Positions 46,701-53,914 of a stretch of DNA of 64,000 bases are shown here, piece by piece (position 1 is the stretch's first letter; every line of letters starts with the position of its first letter). The notes beneath the pieces were generated by a model that saw only the letters and a list, made by a program, of their open reading frames with translations, ran no database searches and had not been told where the DNA came from. A program made the position numbers and the translations under genes. The DNA comes from Cavia porcellus. Lineage: Eukaryota > Chordata > Mammalia > Rodentia > Caviidae. Where the stretch lies: NCBI RefSeq assembly GCF_034190915.1, contig NW_026947499.1, positions 6,291,243 through 6,355,242 on the forward strand, in the 5' to 3' direction.

Positions 46701-49700
46701 GGGTGCTCGGCCTGCACCCCAATGCGGAGGAGCATGCCCTCTTCCTGGACATCCACCCGGTGAGCCCTGCGATGGCACTGAGGCCGGGGAGGGTGGGCAG
46801 TGATGGCCACCTCTGCTCTGCTCACACCGAGTGGTGCCTGGGGCTGGTGGTGGCAGCTGGCGCTTTGGACAGTGACAGCTGCTGGAATATCAAGTGGGCC
46901 AAGGTTGTCACTTTACCCCAACTCCATAGTCCAGGGGTTTTATCATAAACCCTTTATGAGCATCTATAAAAGGGCCATAAGGCCGTAAATTAATTAGGAA
47001 TTGTCAGGCTCCTGCTAATTAGCCAGGCACCTTCGGGCCTCGGCGGGACGCTATAAAGACGGGGAGTAGGCAGCAGGCAGCCTTGCCGTGAGTCAGGCGC
47101 TCGAGGAATTTGTCCCGTGGGAAGTCCTCTCTCCCGGGGGACCAGCTCCTGGGCCTCAGCCCCCATCCACACCCCTGCTCGCCTCGGGGCGCCCCCAGCA
47201 GGCCTTGGGGCCATGGGCGTGCTAGGGGGTCCTATTTCTGTTCTCCAGGACACTGGTCTTCTCAGGTTTCCTGGTCCGCCGGGCCCAGGGCCTTCACGCC
47301 GAGCTTTCGTCCAGTCCTGTTTATTTTTATTCCGAGACAGGGTGTCTCTTGCTAAGGGTTGCCCAGGCCAAGCCCAGACTTGAAATCCGCTGCCTCAGCC
47401 TCCCCCAGATGCCGGAGGACAACTGTGTGCTGGCTCCCACGTGCCCTCCCTTTGTAAAAACAACAATAGTTTTTGGAATGGCACAGTAGAAAGCACCTGT
47501 GTTCATGGCATGCGACACGGTCTCAGCCTGATGCCTTTGCTGTGAAATCGCTCGGCTGAGCTCACCGCGCCCCGGTGTTTAGGGCTGAGTGCTGGAGATG
47601 CCCAGTCCTAGCCATTTCCCTGTGAGGAGCCAGCACCCCTGATTTGGACATGGTGGCTATAGAGCGGGAAGGACTCTGCCCCTAGGAAGTGGCCTGTCCC
47701 CAGCAGGGACAGTGAGCTGAGCTGAGAGGGACATGGACACTTCGTCAGGAGGTGCCAGGAGCAGGGCAGGTGCTGGCGTCACACGTGTGGTTGGTGCAGA
47801 CGGCTTGGCTGCTCCTTGGTGAGGGCTGGTGGGCACTGTCCCAAGATCCGGGCCGTGGTGACCTCTGAATATGAGGCCATCTCACCTGCATCCATCCTGG
47901 TCTGCAATCCATGCCTCCTGGGTACAGGCTGAGGCCTTGTGCCACCCTTCCCAGGGTGTCGTGGCCCTGAGGGTGGCGGTGCATCCACCTTCATTTGCCC
48001 TGCAAAAATCCTGTGAGCTGGGCACAGTGAACCCCACTTTACAGATAAGGAGGGGCTCCTCCGACAGGGTGCACCTGCTAGCGCTGCGGCCTCCATCCTG
48101 GACTCCTGCTCACTGTCTTTTCCAACCCTGATGACATACGTACGTCATTTCTTCTGTTACGTACTTAGTAAGAAAAAGTCTCTCATTTAAAAATATTTCT
48201 AACCCGGGCGTGGTGGCTCATGCCTGTAATCCCAGCACTCGGAAGGCTGAGGCAGGAGGATCGTTGTGAGTTCGAGACCAGCCTGGTCAACTCAGTTAAC
48301 CTAGATTTAGTCTCAAAATAAAATTAAAAAAAAAAAAAAAAAAAAAAAAGGAGGAGGTGGAGATGTAACTTGGTTCAGTCTCAAGGTCCGCGCCCCTCCG
48401 CCGGGCCTTTAAGTAGGCGCGGCGTGGCTTGGCGCGGCGGACAGGAGGGGGCGCCTGAGAACCGCGACCCCTGGCCTGGGGCGCAGGGGAGGCTCCGCTT
48501 GGGCTGCGGGATCCCCGCCCCGCCGCCCTCGGAGGAGCGCAGCACCGCCGGCCGCAGAGCGCGGAGCCGGCGCCCAGCCCGGGCAGACCCCGCCGGCCCG
48601 CCGCTCACCGCCCGCTGCCGCAGGTCACCGGGATCCCCATGAACTGCTCCGTGAAGCTGCAGCTCAGCCTCTACATGAAAGCCATCCGGGGCATCGGGTG
48701 AGTGGCGCGGCCCGGACCCCCCCGGGCGCTCTCCCATGGCCGCCCGCCCCTCCCCACCCCGGCTTAGGCAAACTCTCCTGCCCTGCCCTGCCCTGCCCTG
48801 CGGGAGAACTAAGGCCTGACGGGGCAAGCATGTGTTCTTAAATTCAATTGTTCACTTTCTAGAACAATTTTTTTTTAAGTACCTGGTTTTCTCTTGCTCT
48901 ACTTTTTAATTTCTAAAATGACAGGGTTAAAACAGGCATGGTGGTGCGTGCCTGGGATCCCAGCACTCCGGAGGCTGAGACACGAGAATTGCTGGGAGTC
49001 TGAGGCCAGCCTGGGCTGCATCGTGAGCTCAGTGATGCTCAGGCCATCCGACTACGAAGTGAGACCCTCCCTGTCTCAGTAACAAATCAAAAATTCAGCT
49101 TTCTGGAGATTCGGTCCGTAGACCATGAAATTCGTCCTTTTTCAAACGTACAGTTCAGTGATTTATACTCTTTCATCAGAGTGGGGAAGCCAGCTAGGAA
49201 TATTTTCCTTACCCTAAATGAAACCCTGGGCCCCAGCAGGCCTCTTCCTGCCCCTAAGGCTCAGGCGACCTCTGGTCCACCTGCTGTTCTCAGGTATGTG
49301 CTCATTCTGGACACGTCATACAGATGCCTGGCACACTACTGACCTTTTATATCTGATGCCAATCACTGTGTCCCGGCTGGCTTCAACCATCTGAGTTGCA
49401 GCAGGGATGGGCATTTTTCATGGCTGTGTGATACTCTGCCGTGGAGGCCCACCACACCTTATCTGGGGATGGATTTGGTTCAGCGCTGCTTTTTTCCGAT
49501 GGTGACCTGTGCTGTTGTGGCCTTTCTCATACTGGGGTGGACACGGGTGCTCGTTTCCCTGCCTGTGGTGAGGAGAGTGACTGTGGGTCAGCCAGTCCTG
49601 TCTTAGCAGTGACAGCCGCTGAACCACATTCATGCCTGGGGATCAGGGCTGGGGCCCCCACCCCCTCTGGAGGCCCTGCAGTAACCCCAGCTCACAAGTG

Positions 49701-52700
49701 TCACTAGTAGAAGTGGGTTTTGAATCTTTGAGAGGATGTTAGGGGCAGACAGGCCCAGGGGAGCACAGCCCCTCCCATAGGATATTTATGATCCAGGTTC
49801 CCCCAGTCCACCCGTTTTCCTAGCAACAAGATTGCTATGCTGAATGTCTTTTCTGGCTTAAATGGCTGCCAGAGGTCCAGATATTGCATCAGCATCCCAG
49901 GCAATTGAAAAGGAGAAAAGAAAAAGAGTGCTACACATTGTGCTACACACCTGTAATCCCAGCATGTAGGAGGCTGATGCAGGAGGGCTGCCACAATTTT
50001 AGGACCAGCCTGGACTACATAGGAGGAGACCCTGTCTCCAGAAACAAAAACAACAGGAAAGGAAACATTGTTTACCCCTGCCTGTCCTACATATGCCCTG
50101 CTGGCATTTGGTGAGCTGACCCTGTGCACACCCCCGTGGGCCCCAGCCCCTGGCCCCACAGCCTCGCGGCTTCAGAGCCGCGGCTGCCCGGAGCCAGCAA
50201 CGGCTCATGCACTGCGGCCGGCCCAGCTCTCACCGAGGGTGTCTGGCTTACTTGCAGGCAAACGGGGCAGATCCAGCCGGTGGTCCTGCCGCTATTGTGG
50301 TTTGCGCAGGTGAGCCCGGGATGGGTACGGGTGCCACCGAGGCAGGGCCCTCAGAAATGGTTTCGTTTCCAGAGAAAGTCCAGGGGAGCTGGTTTTCAAG
50401 AGTCCATTGTTCCTTCCAGCCTATCCACCCCCTGCAGAAGTTTTCCTTCTGGCCTCGCTTTTTTTTTTTGTTTGTTTGTTTGTTTGTTTGAGACTGGATC
50501 TTGCTATATTGTCCGGGTGGGATTTGAACTTGTCACCTTCCTGCCTCAGCCTCCCAGAGTGCTGGGATTACAGGCATGCACCACTACGCCTGTCAGGGCC
50601 TACTTTTTTATTTTTTTGTATTTTCTTTGACTATGTTGTTGCTTCTAGTCTACCTAGATTCATGTGGTTGTTTTTCTTTAGTTTTTATTTTTTAATTTTT
50701 TTAATTTTTTTTTTTTATTGGTACCAGGGATCGAACTCAACGACCACCTGCTTGGGAGGCAGGTGCTTATACCGTTGAGCTAAATCCCCAGCACCCCCTT
50801 TTGTTTTTCTTGTTACCGGGCATCGAACTCGTGGTCTGTGCCGCTGAGCTCTATTCCCGGCTCTCTACCTAGATTCAAACCAGTATCTGCTAAGGTCAGG
50901 TCGGAGAGTTCGCGGGAGGCGGAATCCTGCTGCACTCAATCCTTCATGGCCCTATGCGCTTGCCGTTCCTTGGCCCCGCCCCCGGAAGTTAAGGCTCAGC
51001 TTCCATTCATTGATTGAGAAAAATGGACGGGGGTCACGTGGGGAGGTTGGGTGGCCCAGGTCCACCGCTCATTGGCTAGAACCACGTACAACTGTAAGGG
51101 GATCTGGGAAATGTAGTCCCTGCGAGGGAGCCGGGGATGAGATGGGTACGGAGGGGCGTGGCAGCTGTGTACAGGTCCCAGCTCTTTGTCGTTCCGCCTC
51201 CCCAGAGTGGAGTCATGGGGGGCGAGCCACTCAGCAAGTTCTACAAGCAGTTGGTGCTGGTTCCCAACATCCTGTGCTACGTGCAGTATGCGCTGCTGAC
51301 GCTGGGCTGCGCGCTGCTGCTCGTCGCCGTCGTCCACCTGGTCTGCAGGCAGGTAGGTGGCCGCCCGGGACGGGCGGGCTCGGGCTCGCACTTTCCTCCT
51401 GCAGCTTCGCACCTGTCTCATCTGCGTTTCTACGGCTGCCTGTCCCGGAAGGTCTGGGGGGGGGGGCACTCCGGGATGTGCAGGGGGTTTGGGTGCCAGA
51501 GGTCATCAGGTAGCGCTGCAGAGCTGCAGACGCGAGGACCCTGCCGGCGGGAGCGCGTAGGCGGCCACGAAATCCAGGGCCGGAGGCAGGAGGTGATTTC
51601 ATCCAAAGTAAAGCCGGTAGGAAACTCGGTGGGCTGGAGCCAGCGCTGCGTGCGCGCCCAGTGTGGAACCTTCAGTTTTCTGGTGACCCTGGGGATTTAG
51701 CTCAGCAGCACAGCGCCTGCCTGGCAAGCGCTAGGTCGTGAGTTCAATCCCTGGTACCAAAAAAAATTCTCCTGAAGTTAATTTTAATGACTAACTTTAT
51801 TTAATGCAAATATATCCAAAATATTATAATTGCAGCATGTAATCAATATAAAATATATACTATTTTTGCAGTGTTTTTCTTTCAAATCAGGCCTTTGAAA
51901 TTGTGCATGTTACCCTCCCAGCCGGGGCCCACACAGACTCACGCTGTGTCAGGGGCTTCGTGGCCCTGTGGCATCCAGACTGGACAGCACCTGTCCAGGG
52001 ACCTTGGGGACAAGTACAAACAAGTTATGGAGGCCTCTGTGAATCCAGCTTAGCTGTGGTTGTTAGGAGAGAGGCACCTGCCTATGCAAAGGCCCTGGGG
52101 CTGGGGCTGTGAGGATCAGGGTGGCTGAGGAGGCAAAGCCGTGCAGCCCCACGAGGCAAGGTAAGCAGTGTGGGACCGATTTCCACAGTGACCAGAGGCT
52201 GCAGGAGGCCTTAAAGGGAGGAGTCACTAGATCGCTGTGTGGCACTTGGGACCCGGGTTGGAAGAGGTGGAGGCAGGGATTTTAGGGAGCAAGGGAGATG
52301 TCTGGGGACAGGGGTGGCAGCTCACACCAGGAGGCAGTGCAGTGAGCAGGCCCTGGGTTTCCGGCTGTAGAAGCAGGGACCAGAGGGGCGGCCACAGACC
52401 TGCCTTTCTCTGGGCCGTTTGTCTGCAGTACCAGAACGAGCAGGCGGTGGGGTCGAGACCAGGATCCTGCATGGCGCAGGTCACTGCGGTCACAGGGTGA
52501 CCAGGGGGCAGTGCTCACAGGGCCCAGGACGAGGAGGCAGGAGCGCCATGCCAGGGCGCAGTCCGGAGAGGCCACCCTGGAAGGGTGTGCTGGGAGCCAC
52601 TGCACAGGGCCCCACGGAAGGGGCCGAGGCCTTCCTGGGCCGGGCTGCCCCTGCCCGCTGCTCTGGGGACCCCGTCTCTCCTGCTTTCCCCACTCTCCCT

Positions 52701-53914
52701 CTGAGCACGCTTGTGCGCGTGCGCGCTGCTGCGGGCTGGCAAACCTCTCTGCATCTGCCGCGGGGCCCCCAGCTCTGGTCACTTCGCTGCCGATGGCTCT
52801 GAACACGGATGCGCTGGTCCTAATGCTTTTAGCTGCTGGGCAGGGAGCCATGGGCTGCAGGGGACGCGCCCACGGGGTCTCCTTTGGTGCCCTGTACGAC
52901 TCGGCTCCGCCCCCAGCCTGGTAAAAATTCTACTTGGAGACAAGGTCGTGCTGTGTTGCCCGGGCCCACCTCAAACCTGCCCTACCTCAGCCTCCTGGAA
53001 CTAAGATTTCAGGCGTGTGACACCTCCACCAGCTCCGGGCTGTCTCGACTGGCATGGGCACGCAGGACAAAAGCGAGCCGTGGCGGTGCACACCTGTAAT
53101 CCAGCGCTCTGGGAGGCTGAGGCAGGAGGATCACAAGTTCAAGCCCAGCCTGGGCTACCTAGTGATTTGGTGAGACCCTGTCTCAGGGGAAAAGAAAGAC
53201 CTAAAACCAAGGGAACAGGCCAGGCTCCCAGCCAGGGCTGGCTCGAGTGGAAGCAAATCCTTGGCCTGTGGCTCCTTCCTTCCTGCCCCAGCCTCGTCAG
53301 AAGCTGGCTGGGGACACGTGGAAGATGCACCACCTCCCCCAGATCCCGACCTCAGGGTCCTCCAGCCACTGGGAGGCGCCCTCCCACTAGTTTCTTTTCA
53401 AAGATATTTTTATTCCAAGTTCTTCAGGAAACTCAGAAGTATTTTAAGGGGGCACCCAGGCCCAGTTACGATCCCGCTGCGGGCCGGGTCTCAGTGGTAG
53501 AGCACAAACCCAGCACGACTGCGCCCTGGCTCTGTCCCCAGCTCCACACTGTCCACCGCTGTCCCCACGGCCCTGCCTCACAGCAGCCCTGGCGAGGCCA
53601 CAGGGCCATCTCAGGCTGGGCCCCGGCCCGAGGGTCCTGTCCCCTGGCCTGGCTCCCCATCTCAGCAGCTCCGGCCCGAGGGGCTATGGGACCTGTACCC
53701 CGCTGTGTCCTTTCTGCTCTGGAAATGGGGCCCCTGCTGCACCCCGTGCCCGCCCAGTACCCTGACGGGCTTGGTTGTCTTCTAGGAGAAGTGCTATTTA
53801 TTTTGGAGAGGTAATAAAAAGGGCCCAGGCGCTAAGGAGGCCATGCAGGCCCACTCTGAGTCCCTGATGACGTCGGCTCCCAAGGGCGCCGTGCTGCAGG
53901 AGGCCCGGCTGTAG
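22188..53914 (+). CDS. SCARB1: SCARB1, scavenger receptor class B type 1 (SR-BI isoform, 12 coding exons, 509 aa)
   Basis: HDL receptor of the CD36 family. It binds HDL and mediates selective uptake of cholesteryl ester and bidirectional cholesterol flux at the plasma membrane of liver and steroidogenic cells. Joined CDS: 22188-22313, 36560-36717, 36894-37035, 38547-38750, 39649-39744, 40614-40729, 42412-42578, 46641-46759, 48624-48697, 50258-50309, 51206-51352, 53786-53914. This gives 1,530 bases, or 509 codons plus TAG. Topology: short cytoplasmic N-terminus, membrane segment about 12-34 with Gly15/Gly18/Gly25, a large ectodomain, membrane segment about 440-462, and a cytoplasmic tail ending EARL, a PDZ ligand for PDZK1. 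Nine sequons (Asn102, 108, 173, 212, 227, 255, 310, 330, 383) and Cys251, 280, 321, 323, 334, 384 align exactly with human numbering. All junctions are GT-AG. Odd points are an extra Cys117 and a shifted juxtamembrane Cys. Confidence 0.98.
22314..36559 (+). other. SCARB1: SCARB1 intron 1 (14,246 bp)
   Basis: GT-AG intron. Antisense B1 SINEs lie at about 23875-23965, 24990-25120, 25130-25245, 27262-27380, 29395-29480, 30185-30275, 31225-31340, 33580-33700 and 34795-34890. Antisense ID units lie at about 28018-28100 and 34900-35006. Sense B1/ID units lie at about 32440-32560 and 32750-32885. A (TG)n run lies at 24080-24112. A TG-rich stretch with ACACG/CGTGT motifs lies at about 26,360-26,530. 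An L2-like piece lies at about 36300-36390. The first 350 bases continue the CpG island. Many long open frames occur on both strands, but none shows a known domain. Confidence 0.85.
28596..28828. repeat. Long polypyrimidine (TCTCTG)n tract in intron 1
   Basis: About 230 bases made almost only of TCTC, TCTG and TCTA units. The other strand is a matching purine tract. Such homopurine/homopyrimidine tracts can adopt triplex (H-DNA) structure. It also creates artefactual Arg/Asp/Glu/Gln-rich open frames on the minus strand. Confidence 0.95.
36560..36717 (+). CDS. SCARB1: SCARB1 exon 2 (residues 43-95)
   Basis: 158 bases, acceptor cctgcag, donor gtgagc; ends in phase 2, with the Arg95 codon split across the junction. 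It encodes the start of the ectodomain. The motif VRERGPYVYR at the end is the CD36-family signature (RGPYxYRE-like). Its length equals the human exon. Confidence 0.97.
36718..36893 (+). other. SCARB1: SCARB1 intron 2 (176 bp)
   Basis: Very short GC-rich intron from gtgagc to tcccag. It contains no repeat. Confidence 0.95.
36894..37035 (+). CDS. SCARB1: SCARB1 exon 3 (residues 95-142)
   Basis: 142 bases; the first base completes Arg95 and the exon ends in phase 0. It holds the sequons Asn102-Ile-Ser and Asn108-Asp-Thr, and Ser112, a position changed in a human loss-of-function variant and intact here. Residue 117 is Cys (tgc at 36958-36960), whereas human SR-BI has Arg. The 114-119 segment is the most divergent part of the exon. 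Confidence 0.96.
37036..38546 (+). other. SCARB1: SCARB1 intron 3 (1,511 bp)
   Basis: Contains a sense B1 followed by an ID-like unit (about 37722-37910) and a good sense ID element (38143-38207, 'gctggggatttagctcag' to 'ggtcatgagttt'). Otherwise unremarkable. Confidence 0.85.
38547..38750 (+). CDS. SCARB1: SCARB1 exon 4 (residues 143-210)
   Basis: 204 bases, phase 0 at both ends. It encodes the apical helical bundle of the CD36-family fold that forms the lipoprotein-binding surface, with Asn173-Arg-Thr and Thr175 conserved. The polar face has several differences from human, including Gln at 168 and a Tyr-Asp-Asp at 183-185. Confidence 0.97.
38751..39648 (+). other. SCARB1: SCARB1 intron 4 (898 bp)
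   Basis: Sense B1 plus ID-like unit at about 38840-39015, and an antisense B1 fragment at about 39385-39460. Confidence 0.8.
39649..39744 (+). CDS. SCARB1: SCARB1 exon 5 (residues 211-242)
   Basis: 96 bases, phase 0. It carries the sequons Asn212-Asn-Ser and Asn227-Leu-Ser. The LNNSDSGLFTVFTG start is identical to human and followed by DKWNG. Confidence 0.97.
39745..40613 (+). other. SCARB1: SCARB1 intron 5 (869 bp)
   Basis: Sense B1 without internal duplication at about 40155-40275, and a G-rich run at 40446-40470 (14 or so G then GCGGC and more G) with G-quadruplex potential on the sense strand. Confidence 0.8.
40614..40729 (+). CDS. SCARB1: SCARB1 exon 6 (residues 243-281, split codon)
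   Basis: 116 bases; ends in phase 2 within Arg281. It contains Cys251, the sequon Asn255-Gly-Thr, the highly conserved GQMWPPFMTPE block and Cys280, which pairs with Cys334 in the family. Confidence 0.97.
40730..42411 (+). other. SCARB1: SCARB1 intron 6 (1,682 bp)
   Basis: Antisense ID at about 41340-41430, antisense B1 at about 41555-41680, and an L2-like piece at about 41940-42090 ('acaaaggtcctggggcag'). The first 500 bases are CpG-richer than the rest. Confidence 0.75.
42412..42578 (+). CDS. SCARB1: SCARB1 exon 7 (residues 281-337, split codons)
   Basis: 167 bases; enters completing Arg281 and leaves with one base of Gly337. It holds Asn310-Gly-Ser, the CPC disulfide loop (Cys321, Cys323), Asn330-Val-Ser and Cys334. 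Pro297, changed in a human variant, is conserved. Confidence 0.97.
42579..46640 (+). other. SCARB1: SCARB1 intron 7 (4,062 bp)
   Basis: Fused antisense ID+B1 at about 43200-43405. Antisense B1s at about 44355-44455, 44465-44550 and 46385-46510. Sense B1 at 45088-45240. Fused antisense ID+B1 at 45688-45840. It also holds the CCAAT-rich promoter-like block at 43,800-44,110. Confidence 0.8.
43800..44110. promoter_or_regulatory. CpG-rich block with three CCAAT boxes in intron 7
   Basis: The repeat-free stretch contains an 'aactaaaactcccggg' site, one base from a ZNF143-type ACTACAACTCCC core, near 43,826-43,842. It also has a GC-rich cggcgcg segment and three CCAAT boxes: inverted at 44013-44017, direct at 44047-44051 and inverted at 44083-44087. 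CCAAT boxes on both strands about 30-35 bases apart resemble a bidirectional promoter or an enhancer. No new open frame with a recognisable product follows on either strand. Confidence 0.4.
46641..46759 (+). CDS. SCARB1: SCARB1 exon 8 (residues 337-376)
   Basis: 119 bases; completes Gly337 (Ser in human) and ends in phase 0 at Pro376, whose human Leu variant abolishes function. It encodes the APLFLSHPHF block typical of the CD36 family. Confidence 0.97.
46760..48623 (+). other. SCARB1: SCARB1 intron 8 (1,864 bp)
   Basis: Antisense B1 at about 47325-47445, MIR-like piece at about 48000-48055, and a young-looking sense B1 at 48205-48350 with a 23-A tail. The last 240 bases are a CpG island that runs into exon 9. 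Confidence 0.85.
48385..48720. promoter_or_regulatory. Intragenic CpG island spanning the start of exon 9
   Basis: CpG-dense sequence begins directly after a B1 A tail and continues through exon 9 into intron 9. It includes a 'gggcctttaagtagg' TATA-like stretch at about 48,403-48,417, GGCGCGGCG motifs and a GC box-like CCCCGCCCCG near 48,514-48,523. It could be an alternative promoter for a 3' SCARB1 transcript, or a methylated gene-body island. No open frame upstream of exon 9 joins it in frame. Confidence 0.45.
48624..48697 (+). CDS. SCARB1: SCARB1 exon 9 (residues 377-401, split codon)
   Basis: 74 bases, phase 0 to phase 2. It begins VTGIPMNCS with the sequon at Asn383 and Cys384, and ends in the Gly401 codon. 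It is embedded in a CpG island. Confidence 0.96.
48698..50257 (+). other. SCARB1: SCARB1 intron 9 (1,560 bp)
   Basis: A (CCCTG)n run lies at about 48776-48800. Sense B1s lie at 48925-49090 and 49930-50065. An antisense old L1 fragment lies at about 49110-49560 ('aaacgtacagttcagtg', 'catggctgtgtgatactctgccg'). Confidence 0.75.
50258..50309 (+). CDS. SCARB1: SCARB1 exon 10 (residues 401-418)
   Basis: 52 bases; completes Gly401 and ends in phase 0. It encodes QTGQIQPVVLPLLWFAQ, with Pro412 and Trp415, both reported as important for lipid transfer, conserved. Confidence 0.97.
50930..51136 (+). promoter_or_regulatory. Promoter-like motif cluster directly upstream of exon 11
   Basis: Within 200 bases there are a GC box (CCCCGCCCCC, 50974-50983), an ETS site (CCGGAAGTT, 50982-50990), an E-box (TCACGTG, 51034-51040), an inverted CCAAT box (ATTGG, 51071-51075) and a ZNF143-type site (GGGAAATGTAGTCCC, 51106-51120). 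This set is typical of TATA-less housekeeping promoters, and CpGs are retained. It lies 70-230 bases upstream of exon 11. An ATG at 51137 opens a frame that enters exon 11 in frame. I infer a possible internal promoter; function is not shown. Confidence 0.45.
51137..51205 (+). other. Candidate in-frame N-terminal extension of exon 11
   Basis: ATG at 51137 is followed by 23 open codons (MRWVRRGVAAVYRS..., ending PPPQ) that run without a stop through the exon 11 acceptor into residue 419. A transcript starting in the motif cluster and ignoring the acceptor would encode about 114 residues: this leader, the C-terminal membrane segment and the SR-BI tail. With exon 13 instead it would be about 112 residues. 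This is a conceptual product only. In the full-length mRNA this stretch is intron. Confidence 0.3.
51206..51352 (+). CDS. SCARB1: SCARB1 exon 11 (residues 419-467)
   Basis: 147 bases, phase 0 at both ends. It encodes the last ectodomain residues (Gly420 conserved) and the C-terminal membrane segment (about 440-462). Compared with human it has Cys442 in place of His, and His462 in place of the palmitoylated Cys462, with a Cys at 465 instead. Because both ends are phase 0, exon 12 can be skipped without changing frame. Confidence 0.97.
51353..53785 (+). other. SCARB1: SCARB1 intron 11 (2,433 bp)
   Basis: Sense ID at 51685-51770 with clear A and B boxes. L2-like stretch at about 52060-52260 ('tatgcaaaggccctggggc', then 'aggccttaaagggaggagtc'). 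Antisense B1 at about 52925-53040. Sense B1 at about 53070-53205. An unrelated + strand open frame at 53017-53814 overlaps exon 12 in a different frame and is not coding. Confidence 0.8.
53786..53914 (+). CDS. SCARB1: SCARB1 exon 12 (SR-BI tail, residues 468-509 and stop)
   Basis: 129 bases, acceptor ttctag. It encodes the 42-residue SR-BI cytoplasmic tail, starting EKCYLFW with the second palmitoylation cysteine (Cys470) and ending VLQEARL. The terminal Arg-Leu replaces human Lys-Leu and should still fit the PDZK1 PDZ1 groove. TAG at 53912-53914 is the last codon of the exon, directly before gtgggt, so the stop is at the last junction and should escape nonsense-mediated decay. Confidence 0.97.
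   Translation, partial: EKCYLFWRGNKKGPGAKEAMQAHSESLMTSAPKGAVLQEARL

Larger units (their letters stand above)
50310..51205 (+). other. SCARB1: SCARB1 intron 10 (896 bp)
   Basis: A (GTTT)n run lies at 50469-50490 and an antisense B1 runs to about 50600. Two antisense ID units lie at about 50690-50795 and 50800-50870. Promoter-like sequence occupies 50,930-51,136, up to the in-frame ATG before exon 11. Confidence 0.85.

Noticed and set aside
53017..53814. Open frame of 265 codons overlapping SCARB1 exon 12
   Set aside because: Wrong frame relative to exon 12, and it starts inside a B1 SINE.
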